Shown: in pieces, positions 1-11,039 of the stretch
Layout: every line of letters begins with the position of its first letter
Position numbering within the stretch: position 1 is the first letter of the stretch
The notes under the pieces: model-generated
Seen by the model: only the letters and a program-made list of their open reading frames with translations
What the model was told of the DNA's origin: nothing
Database searches by the model: none
Made by a program: the position numbers and the translations under genes
Assembly: GCA_029783825.1 (NCBI GenBank)
Contig: JAREIK010017918.1
Coordinates: 992,001 to 1,056,000 of the forward strand
Length of the DNA stretch: 64,000 nt
Origin: Sapria himalayana
Lineage: Eukaryota; Streptophyta; Magnoliopsida; Malpighiales; Rafflesiaceae
Reading direction: 5' to 3'

Positions 1-1272
1 ATTTGATCTTTTATTTGATCTTTTATTTGATCTTTTATTTGATCTTTTATTTGATCTTTTATTTGATCTTTTATTTGATCTTTTATTTGATCTTTTATTT
101 GATCTTTTATTTGATCTTTTATTTGATCTTTTATTTGATCTTTTATTTGATCTTTTATTTGATCTTTTATTTGATCTTTTATTTTAATCTTTTATTTTAT
201 CTTTTATTTTATCTTTTATTTTATCTTTTATTTTATCTTTTATTTTATCTTTTATTTTATCTTTTATTTTATCTTTTATTTTATCTTTTATTTTATCTTT
301 TATTTTATCTTTTATTTTATCTTTTATTTTATCTTTTATTTTATCTTTTATTTTATCTTTTATTTATCTTTTATTTTATCTTTTATTTTATCTTTTATTT
401 TATCTTTTATTTTATCTTTTATTTTATCTTTTATTTTATCTTTTATTTTATCTTTTATTTTATCTTTTATTTTATCTTTTATTTTATCTTTTATTTTATC
501 TTTTATTTTATCTTTTATTTTATCTTTTATTTTATCTTTATTTTATCTTTTATTTTATCTTTTATTTATCTTTTATTTTATCTTTTATTTTATCTTTTAT
601 TTTATCTTTTATTTTATCTTTTATTTTATCTTTTATTTTATCTTTTATTTTATCTTTTATTTTATCTTTTATTTTATCTTTTATTTTATCTTTTATTTAT
701 CTTTTATTTTATCTTTTATTTTATCTTTTATTTTATCTTTTATTTTATCTTTATTTTATCTTTATTTATCTTTTATTTTATCTTTTATTTATCTTTTATT
801 TTATCTTTTATTTTATCTTTTATTTTGTTTTTTATTTTGTTTTTTATGTTATTTTTTATGTTATTTTTCATTTTATTTTTCATTTTATTTTTATTTTATT
901 TTATTTTTATTTTATTTTTATTTTATTTTTATTTTATTTTTATTTTATTTTTATTTTATTTTATTTTTATTTTATTTTATTTTATTTTTATTTTATTTTA
1001 TTTTATTTTTATTTTATTTTTATTTTATTTTTATTTTATTTTTATTTTATTTTTATTTTATTTTATTTTATTTTATTTTATTTTATTTTTATTTTATTTT
1101 ATTTTATTTTATTTTATTTTATTTTATTTATTTTATTTTATTTTATTTTTTTTTATTTTTATTTTTTTTTATTTTTATTTTTTTTTATTTTTTTTTTATT
1201 TTTTTTTATTTTTTTTTTATTTTTTTTTTATTTTTTATTATTTTTTTTTATTTTTTTTATTTTTTTTTTTTG
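1..1272. repeat. Graded 12-bp minisatellite passing into TTTTA-type repeats
   Basis: The array already runs at base 1, so its left end lies outside the window. Bases 1-180 are near-perfect copies of atttgatctttt. From about 181 to 830 the unit becomes attttatctttt with a few 11-bp variants. About 830-870 has GTTTTTT and ATGTT forms, and 870-1,272 is (ATTTT)n drifting to longer T-runs. The change from one block to the next is progressive, as expected when neighbouring units homogenise locally. Because 12 is a multiple of three, one frame stays open throughout, but it is not a gene. Confidence 0.97.
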
Positions 1273-2384
1273 CCACACACCTTTATGCATTTATTATGTG
1301 AGATTTCTATTAAAGTATGGTCATTTATTGGTGCTTAATTTCAACACACTTGATTTGCCCTATCACAAATCTAAATATTACACTTTTACAGAATTAGCTT
1401 CTTATTAGTTTCTTGAAAAATCTTTAAAAAATTAAAAAATATATATTGAAAAAATAAGGAATAAAATAATAATAATTTTAGACAATGATCTCATATTTAT
1501 GTTAGCAAAAAAGATATATTTATAATTAAAATATTAGTAAAAAAATAATTTTAAAGAATATTTTTTTCAATGACAAATACATGTTCCAAGAAATCATGAA
1601 ACTATAAAGTATGTCATATTAAAGAAGGCACCTTGCCTAGAGTTGGACAAGGTCTCTTTTAAAATAATAATTCAAATACTATTTTTACAATCTTAATCAT
1701 TATATAAAATATCAACAAAGCATATAAATATTATTTTCTCATAATAATTTACTAGAAAATTAACTAATATCTTATTTTTCCAATCATTTATATCTTATAT
1801 AATCAAACACTCATTTTTATGTTTCTCAATCAAATGATGCTAAATCAAATTTTTAGTAAGCCACTTCATTTTACCCCACATTGACCAACTACCTCATTCG
1901 TATACTACAAAATTGAATAAGTAACTACATTAAAAAAATTTAATCTCACACATCTACCTAATGATTAATATATGTCTTATCTATTATATTTTTTATTATC
2001 ACCATTGATTATAATTTATTTCAATTTATTTTGAACCATAATTTTTAGATCAAGAGTAAAAAAAAAATTATTTGACTTTGTTGACTTAATATCATTCTAG
2101 ATGAAATCACATTACAATTAGCTCCAAGTTTCACGAATGGATGAAACACAAAGTGTTCAAAAGTATATTTGACTTAATATCTCTTTCAATGACATAAAAT
2201 ATCAAATAACATGCTTAAAGTAAATTTTTCATGGATACTTGAGTGCTAAGAAGCACAAACATGAATATAGACACGAGAATACGACATGATAAGATACGGA
2301 GACATGATAAATTTTAAAAAATTAAAATACGAATACGATTAGGATACATCATAATAAAATAAAATAAAAATAATTATATTTATA
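1273..2384. other. AT-rich DNA without recognised genes
   Basis: I see no coding potential, RNA gene or transposon terminus here. The last 100 bases are very AT-rich and lead into the tttataaa target duplication of the hAT element that follows. Confidence 0.6.
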
Positions 2385-2392
2385 TTTATAAA

Positions 2393-5300
2393 TAGAGGTG
2401 TCAAATGGGTCGTGTCGGGCTGGCCCAGCACGATTTTAGACCGCCCAACCGTGCTACCGTGTCGGGCCAAGCAAGCAATGTTACTATACCATGACGTGCC
2501 TGACCCGACATGGTTTCTTTAGGCTAGGCCTGGCACGGCCGATTTTTTATCGTGCAGGTCAGGCCCGTATGGGCCAGAACAAGCCCATATGAGCCCGTTT
2601 AAAAAAAATAAAAATATTTTTTTATTTTTTTATTTATAATATTTATGTAATTATAAAATATAAATTAGATAATATTTAAAAATATTTAAATTATATATTA
2701 TAAATATTTGAATTGTTATAAAGTTTATTTTTTTATGTTATTTGTTATAATTATGTATTAATTAGATTAATATATTATAATTTATTAGAAATAAATTTTA
2801 GAATTTTTAAAGAAATTTTTAAATACAAAAATAAAATAAACACAAAATTTCTTTAACAAAAATAGCAAAGTCACAAAGCCAAACGCTCAAACCAAAACAA
2901 ATATAATGTAAATAAAAATGAGTACAAAATATCAAAATCAAAAATCAGAATTAAGCATAACTCATAAGTATATGCATAACTGTAACATAAGTATCGCTAT
3001 CGGCATGTCATAATCTCACAATCGTCAACTGTCAGTCATCAAGTGACAACCTCATCAATCGTCCATCGACATATTATTATCATCTTCAACCTCAATATCA
3101 AAATTACTATCATATAGATTATCATCAACAATAAACTCTTCTACTTTCGCTGCAGTCCCTATCTCAGCACGATCCTAAATGCTAAACCTCGAATCCTCCT
3201 AATCCTTCATGCATATTAAAATCTCAACAATTTTTGGACGTAATCTCGATCTCCTATTCAATTCACATTCACTACAACAAAAATAATAAACTACAATTCT
3301 ACGCTCAACACTAGAAGAGTCAGTAGATCTCGTGTCATCTTAGATAGCACGAGAAATATAAACTCATATAATTTTCACCACTATAATATAACAAGATTCT
3401 TATTATCATTATATGATAAGATTGAATAGTAATCGATATATAAGTATCGAGAAAGCTCGCTCCTATTTGACAGTTCACCCCATTGTTTCCCCCTCGCTAA
3501 CTAAATGAAAAGGTGGACATAGATATTATTCCATCTTATAATATGATATTCATATCCGTACTCACAGTCACACTACTACTACTACTATACCTAATATCGT
3601 AATATGTAAAAATGTCAATCAACTTCTTGTGAATGAACCCTTCAAGTAGGTCTTCCAGATTCATGCACAAGAAAATATAAGTCAAAATATTATCTATCTC
3701 TTCCACTTTAACCCTAGGGTCTATGTATGTAGCGAGATAATAAAAAAATAAAATGGTGGACCAGTATTTTAAGTACTTGGTTTTCATCTCTACAACCATA
3801 TGGCTAAGTATTGAGTTAGCTCGATACTTCCTAAATATGTTACTAATGTTACATATGCTCCTGAGTACAATACAAGTCATGGGAGTATAAACTGACAAAT
3901 ATATGTTGATCGTATCATAAAAAATTTTCAAAAATTTCATAAATAAAATTCATGTAGCCCAGTCAGTGTCGTCAATAATAAGTTCATCACTCTTACTATT
4001 GATGTAGTTAGACATCACATGTTTGTATCCAACACATGACTCCAACATCAGGTACGTGTAATTTCAAAGGTGTCTCACATCCAATTGGAATTTCTTCTTA
4101 AAATTCACAAACAAACAGAAAATACCGAACTCCTATTGTCTATGAGGCGTGCGAATGTATTTTAGTGAATTATATATGTTATCCAAAGTGAAAGAACGCA
4201 CCTTTATCCCCGCTTGTACAATCAAATTAATCATGTGACATATGCATCTGATATAGAAAATCTATCCTAATAGTGCATCTCTAACATTCCTAACTAACAT
4301 GTTAATCACTACTCTATTATTAGATGTATTATCGAATGTGATATTAAAAATTTTATTTTGAATTTTATATTCTCTAATGATCTTTATCATACACTCAAAA
4401 ATGATCGGACCACCATGAGAACGAAGAATCTTAGAGAATCCTAAAACTTTTTTATTCATAATCTATTTAAAATCTATATAGTGGGCAGTGAAACATGCAT
4501 AAGATGAATCATTGTGACTAGTCCAGATATCAGATATCACGGACACCACTCCACTATATGTCATAAATTTATTAATTATTATTTATTTTTCTAACTAATA
4601 AAATTTTAGTATGTCATTCCTAGATGTGAACCTATGAATCCTACGATAAGCAGACTGAAAATATGTCTGTATGGTCATATCTTCTCTACCCAACTCGCTG
4701 TAGTATATAAAAAAGATAAACTTTGAAACTGAACTGAAACCAGCGTCAAAAAACACACTGCTATGTTGAGTTTGCCAAAGATCTAATACACCATATTTTT
4801 GGTGCATATTTCAACATGCCTATTAAGGTGCCCAGTCTTAAACATACTTTTATAAGTAAAAATTTTCTTATAATATTTACACAGTGTCATTTCTTCTTCC
4901 TCACCCCTAATATTTTTTTGTTTTATTATATTAAAATAAGTCCAAACTATAAAAATCTTATTAGTTTTTTTAGATATTTAGGTTGAGATAACCAAAGAAA
5001 CAAAAATTTCAGCAGTCTCAAACCTTTGTGTAAGATTTTTATTTTCTAAATTTAAATTAATTTCATTAATATTTATAATTTTTTTGATTTTTTTAGACAA
5101 AATGATAGATTAAAATGTAGAGAGAGAGAGAAAACATAAAAACTAAATATTTTTAAATATTAATTATTATGTTAAGACTTAAGAATTTTAGTTAACTAAT
5201 TAAAAAAACAAAAATACCCGTAAAGTAGTATAAAGGTAAAACACATGCACCAAAATTCCAACTTTCAAAGCCAAACCTTATTCACGAGTCCCGAAAAACC

Positions 5301-5903
5301 AAGCTAAAATCCTAAAAAAGAGAATTTGAAGAGAGATTTGAGAGAGTAAGAATTTATGTTTTTGATAAACATAAAATTGAAGAGATGTGTGAACTTGTAT
5401 AGAATAAAATTAAGAATTTTTTTTAGAAGTATTTTTTTATTTTTTTAATTATTTTATTGATTTTTTTGAAGTAGAATCATGTTGGCCATCGGATTCTGTC
5501 CCATAGCCATTAGAGGTAAAATCCACCAATTAAAATTCAAAATTTTTAATTATTTTTTATAAAATTTTGAACTGTTGGGGATTTGGGGTAGGGAGTGGGG
5601 AAGGAATCAGACCTGGGCTTGGGCAATTTCTAGAACCCTCGGGCTAAGCTTATGCCGTTAGGGTAGTTTCTCAGCTCGTGCCGAGGTATCGTACCAACAG
5701 GCCACGATACCATGTTGGGCCAGGCACAGCACAAGGCATGATTGGCCTCGGCACTGCACAGCATGGTTTGTGCCATGGACAAGCACGGCACGAGCACAAG
5801 CATGTAAAATTCCATTGCCTTATCGAGCCAAGCACCACCGAATCATGTCATGTTTCGGGCCGGCTCGGGCTGAGTCGGGCCGGGCCAACCCGATTGACAC
5901 CTA
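2393..5903 (-). mobile_element. hAT transposon with decayed transposase (3.5 kb)
   Basis: The left end reads TAGAGGTGTCAAATGGGTCG and the right end, reverse-complemented, reads TAGGTGTCAATCGGG, an imperfect terminal inverted repeat. Both sides are flanked by the identical 8-bp tttataaa (2,385-2,392 and 5,904-5,911), the duplication length typical of hAT. About 200 bp inside each end is rich in GGGCC/GGCACG motifs, which contrast sharply with the AT-rich middle. The interior carries minus-strand transposase remnants (BED finger, catalytic region, hATC). This is the only copy in the window with recognisable transposase; seven smaller elements or fragments share its ends. Confidence 0.9.
3040..4930 (-). 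pseudogene. hAT (Ac-like, RICESLEEPER-type) transposase remnant
   Basis: Read on the minus strand in the expected order. A BED-type zinc-finger trace (GHLNRHVEICTK) lies near 4,800-4,890. A segment ending TSRNDILKFY is at 4,595-4,807. At 4,262-4,459 is a catalytic-region piece with KIFNITFDNTSNN. At 3,536-3,940 is a piece with MKTKYLKYWS and DPRVKVEEIDN, typical of the region just before the dimerisation domain. Near 3,300-3,480 an hATC trace reads SELSRYLYID and LSKMTRDLLT. Frames are broken by many stops and shifts, so no functional protein can be made. Related domesticated hAT proteins exist in plants, but the breaks and the surrounding terminal repeats argue for a dead transposon gene. 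Confidence 0.85.
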
Positions 5904-5911
5904 TTTATAAA

Positions 5912-7554
5912 TATTATTATTAAAAATATTGATATAATAAAATAAAATAATATTTATAATTATCTTTATAAATATTATATTTTTATATAAAATAATAAAA
6001 ATAATTATCTTTATAAAATATTATAAATATTGATAAAATAATATTTATAAATTAAAAATAAAGATTTTGTTTATTTTAGGGCAAGAGGGATTGATGACAT
6101 TCCAGGATCAAAATTTGACAAGTTCCAGGATCATTATTGTGCAGACTTTTTTTACATATTTCTTTTTTTTATAGTGCATTTTTATTGTGTATTTTTTGTT
6201 ATCTTACATCAAATCAAAAAGTAAACAAAAAGTTATGAATATATAAAAGAAATTACACTATTAAGTAATTAAGTCTAAAATATACAAAAAATGCATGTAT
6301 TACCTATAACATAAAAATCAATTCTTATGTTAACAATTAAAGAGACTAAAAAAGGGGAAATAATTAAGATAATAATAGAGTGTGTATGGATTAGGAAAGG
6401 ATAAATTGTACCTAAAGGTCTCATGCAAGTTATATTACTCAATTTCTTTGATACATGTCTGCTTGTTAACAATATGTTTGCAAGTCATATCTAACAAATA
6501 CCTTGATGTATCTTAACTTCTCATGATGGGAACACAATGAGGGGGCTTTCATGCCTATTATTGGCAATGTCATCTCACTTTCTCTATTTTAGTTGAAAAG
6601 TGCCACTAATCCAACCAATGAAAACATCATATCCCAATTGTTCCATAATAATAGTATAAGAAAGTATTAATCAAAAGATAATAACTGATATCAATGTCAA
6701 GAATGATTGACTAAAAAGGCATTAAAAGGAATGTATCACTTGAAGCATCAATCAAAAATGTAACACTTCGTATTGCCTTATAGCAAGCCTTTCTCAAAAG
6801 AAAAGCAAAGAAAACTCACCCACTGAAATTTTAACCATGCCAGCCATCAAATAATTGATCTCTATCACAATGCAAACACTCTATCAATATCAATCAAACA
6901 TCAAACTCTCATTTGAGAGATTATATTGCAGATATGTTCCATTCTCTATCGACCAACTATGAGCATCAGCCATCAACCAGTTTGGCACAGTGAACTAAAT
7001 CTCATGAAAAATACACGTGATATATAAGTTGCAAGTATTGACAAGAGACTCAGAATTGAGGCTTATGGATTTATATTTCACAGTCGCCAAGAATATCTAA
7101 CACCCTTCTCGATTGATAGATTTTCTTGCTGCAAACACATGCACATATACACAACCAATCTAGATAGTCAAATCAGACAGCAGCACCCAAAATAGATAAA
7201 TAATCCCAAAGCCCCAACCATGCAAAACTTCCCCAATCAAACACACAAGCGACTCCACTAGCATGGACACAATTAAATTTAAATACTAAATATAATCAGT
7301 TGGAGCACTACAATCATTGTTCAAACATTGTTGGTATCAAATGTTGCCTTGGTTTATAAAAGCTCAAACAAGGAAACGAGCTTCAAAGATTGTTTCATAA
7401 GAATACAGAGTAACCAAATATATTTAAACTTTCGGTGAAAAAGAATAAGAGAAAGCATGCAAATAAAAACAATTACCACTTCGGTCAGATTTTTGTTTAT
7501 CAATCAAGAAAAAATAACATTCGTTTCACATTTTAACAATCCAGGTTTGATCAC
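5912..7554. other. AT-rich DNA, probably intron 1 of the CSC1-like gene in part
   Basis: No exon of the CSC1-like gene, RNA gene or transposon end was recognised here, although this is where the next exons on the minus strand would be expected. It is either a long first intron or sequence beyond a broken gene. Confidence 0.4.
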
Positions 7555-7835
7555 CTGAAAACGAGTATCCTTTGAAAAACCACGGCATCCATACCACCAA
7601 TGGCCAGAATTTCTTCTTCGTTCGCTTCCCAGGCTTTCAGTATCCAACTCGGAGAAGGCACAAATCTATCAAAGGAGAACAGATCATTCTGTCTCAAACG
7701 TACTGAAGCAAGCCTCCGACCAAAATACACAATCTTATTGCTTGGTTGTTTTCGGAACACAGAATACAACGAGAAAAGGAGTATGCAGACACCAATGTTT
7801 ATCGCCGCCGAAGTTAGAAGCGCTGCAACATCCAT
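7555..7835 (-). CDS. CSC1-like / OSCA channel, first exon (partial)
   Basis: This exon encodes the first 93 residues of a plant calcium-permeable stress-gated cation channel of the CSC1/OSCA (DUF221) family, closest in my reading to the RXW8-type members. It starts MDVAALLTSAAINIGVC, a first transmembrane helix at about residues 4-26, followed by the family signatures YFGRRLA, FVPSPSWILKAWE and EEILAIGGMDAVVF. I chose the ATG at 7,835 because family members start MDVAALL; the open frame extends a few codons upstream without an ATG. The exon ends in CAG followed by GTGATC, a good donor, leaving two bases of the next codon. Full family members are about 700-770 residues. No later exon is visible down to base 1, so the gene either continues past a long intron, perhaps beyond the window, or is truncated. 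Family members sit in membranes and open on osmotic or mechanical stress. Confidence 0.82.
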
Positions 7836-8539
7836 GAAAGCCAACTGTATGCGACATCTGACGTTAAAAACTTAAAACACTGATGCAGAATTGATCGAAC
7901 ACAACGAATTCTAGTATTATCGCAGGTAAAGCATTGCAGCAGCAAAGCAAACGACGTTATCCGTTAGAAAAAATAATTATTTATTTTAAGCATTTGCTCT
8001 TTTAAACATTTGAAAAACAGGTATATAAGAATCTAGGATGGTGAGCAATCAACCCAAACCCATACATCAAACCCATTTCCTATATATGAAGAGAGTTTTT
8101 TTTTTTTTTTTTTTTTTGAAGGGTAAGTTTTAGGAATAATTATGTTTTGGTACACTAAACATAAAATATTTATATTTTTGGTGTACCAAATTTTGTATGA
8201 TTAAAAAAAATAAAACAAATTCTAAAATAATTAATTTTTACGAACTAAAATTCATTATCTCGGTTTTACCCCTCAAAATTTGGAAAAAAAACAAAATATA
8301 TTTTAATCATTTTGTTAACTAATATTAGAGAGCATAAAAGTATTTAATTACATCATAGGGGTAACGTGAGATTCAAACTTACATCCTCTAGTTGCCAAAA
8401 CCAAACAAATCGATGGATCATACGTATAACATCATCCGATAAGTAAATTGAAATAATTAGATATAAACAAAAAATATATGGAAACACGCATATAAATATA
8501 CATTAATATATATAGATAAAAAATACGTATATATATATC
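7836..8539. other. Upstream region of the CSC1-like gene
   Basis: The first 150 bases are probably 5' leader and promoter of the minus-strand CSC1-like gene; I could not pick a TATA box with confidence. A pure T-run lies at about 8,097-8,117. The rest is AT-rich and shows nothing I recognise. Confidence 0.45.
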
Positions 8540-8761
8540 GACAAACACACACACACACACACACATATAAATACATATATACATATATAATTATGCATAA
8601 CTATATAAATATATTTATATATAATTACACATAACTATATGAATATATTTATTTATAATTATATATCAATATGTATGTGTGTGTTTGTTTGTTTGTTCTA
8701 TGTATACAAATACACACACACATACACACACACACACACATACATATATATATACATATAC

Positions 8762-8796
<35 letters not shown>

Positions 8797-8839
8797 TAAA
8801 TAAACATATATATATTTATGTGTATATATGTGTGTATGT
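8540..8839. repeat. CA/TA dinucleotide microsatellites
   Basis: Several (AC)n and (AT)n tracts alternate, notably around 8,545-8,566 and 8,713-8,802. They stop where the CACTA-like terminus begins. Confidence 0.9.
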
Positions 8840-9467
8840 CATTACAAGAAAAAGAAATAATTAGAAATGGAATTTAGAAATGTTTAATTCCATTTTTAAA
8901 ATTAAGAGCATAATTGAAACGGATTAGAAACAAAAATGACAAATCAAAAATAAATTAAAAATGGAAAAAAAATTCATAACTAATTAATGACTAATTTTTA
9001 TGAGTTTTTTTAAATCTACCGCTAATTGAGATGGGAAGTGGGGTGTAGATACCCTTGGGTGTCATTTAGTGGTGAAAACTTATATATCAATATATTATTA
9101 TAAATGGAATTTGAATCCATTTTTATATTTAGTGATATAAATTATTTCCATTGCTAAATGAGAAATAGCATGCTTATCCATCGCTATATCATTAAAAAGA
9201 ATTTAGCGATGGAATAAATTGTTGTCGCTATAGTAGAAACGGAAATAATTTGCGTCACTATTATTATGATTTATGATAATTAATTTATTGAAGAATACTT
9301 TGAAACTTCAACATACTTAGGATTTCGGGGAATTTTCATTGTAATTTTGATTTCATCCAAATTGTTCGTGGATTGTTGATCCTCCATGTATTGATTGACA
9401 CACATTTCTTTCATAATTGAGATATGAATTTGTTATTTTTATTTTATCCCGTATGTATTGTATTCAT

Positions 9468-9929
9468 TAGAGGTGTCAAACGAGACGTACCGGGCAGGGC
9501 CGGCCCATTTTTTGGCCTGCCCAGCCGTGCTTTCGTGCCGGACCAGGCATGGCACGGTACAGTACTGAGGAGGTCAGCCAAGCACGGGCCCATGGCGCGA
9601 ATCTACTGGGTTCGGCCCTGTAGGGCCGAACCTCTAATATAAGGTTTCGGCGTGCCCGAAACCCTAATTTTAAAAAAATTTAGGGTTTTGGCACCCACGT
9701 AACCCTAATTTTAAAAAAATTTGATTTCTCGGCTCGTGTCGAGGTACCATGCTAACGGGCCACGGTACCATGCCGAGCCAGGCACGGCACGAGGCCCAGT
9801 TGGCCTCAACACGGCACTGCACGATCATGCCGTGGTCGGGCATGGGAAATTTCCGTGCCGGACCTGCCCAAGCAGGCTAAATCTTGTCGTGCCTCGTGCC
9901 GGGCCGGCCCGACCCGGTTGACACCTCTA
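9468..9929. mobile_element. Short non-autonomous hAT element (462 bp)
   Basis: Ends are TAGAGGTGTCAAACGAG and, mirrored, CGGTTGACACCTCTA. Flanks are gtattcat (9,460-9,467) and gtatccat (9,930-9,937), an 8-bp duplication with one mismatch. The body is GC-rich, made of GGCACG/GGGCC motifs, and has no coding capacity. It is inserted in the 5' part of the CACTA element. Confidence 0.88.
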
Positions 9930-11039
9930 GTATCCATGAATAGCTATATTTATGCTTTTTGATGTTATGTTTAGTTTTTTTTTCATTTTAAACATTCATA
10001 TTGAGTTCTCTCTTATTATTTTGTTGAATGATTATAATTCTAATTTATAAATTATACATTTTACATTTTTTGTCTAATACTTGGATATGTTAAATTTTTG
10101 TGTTGCCTAATTGAGGTATGAATTTTTTGTGTATTTTGTTATTGACCCATAGTTATGATCATTAGAATTAATATATATTTTGTTTCCTTGATATGATTAT
10201 ATGAAATTTAATAATTTTTAAAATAATAGCTGATACTAATGGTGCAACCTTAACAATAAACAATTTATAATTATTATAAAAAATTCTAAAAGTTTATTTG
10301 TAATAATAATAAAAATCATAAAAAAATATGAAGGTATGCAATTAGAAAGATGAAACACAACAATGAATTATAAAATTAAAAAAAGTATAAGCTCATTTAA
10401 AAATTCATATAGTTGTTTGATCTACTTTTAACTAAAGGTGCAATAAAATAAATAACACATGCATTTTTTTAATACTAATAAAAATCATATTACATGTCAA
10501 ATATGATATATGACTATGTATATTATTTGCTTCATATAGATTAGAAGATTTTCCCATTAATTTGTTAATGTTCTTCATCGATAAGTGATTTATTTTTTAT
10601 ATTTTTTTATTGACAAATTATAATGCATTGACATTGAAAATTTATTTATTATTTTTATTATATATAATGTGTTCATCTAATAATTTAGTACTCATTATTA
10701 ATTTAGAAAAAAAAATTAGACATTGTAAATTTTACTTTTTTTTTATTATTAATAAAATTTCATCCAATATATATAAATATCATATTTTTAATTTTATGTA
10801 AATGACAATATTATAACTTATGTCTTTTGATAAATATCTAAGACTTTGGAACAACTTGCCTTTTCTCATTTTAATCCAAAATTATCTAATAAGGATTTTA
10901 CTACAACTTATTTGTTAGATTTATGTAATATCGTAAAAATGCTACTACATCTTTATTACAAATACATCTCTATTGATATTATTATAATAAAAAAATGTTT
11001 ATATCATATGTTACAGGAATGGAAAACATTATATGACAT

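Noticed and set aside
3..1301. Open frame of 432 codons (FYLI repeats)
   Set aside because: It is a by-product of a 12-bp repeat whose period is a multiple of three; no start context and only low-complexity hydrophobic text.
6275..6472. Minus-strand 65-codon open frame as a second exon of the CSC1-like gene
   Set aside because: No resemblance to the expected second-exon sequence and no convincing acceptor.
8679..8864. 61-codon open frame
   Set aside because: Translation of CA and TA dinucleotide repeats.
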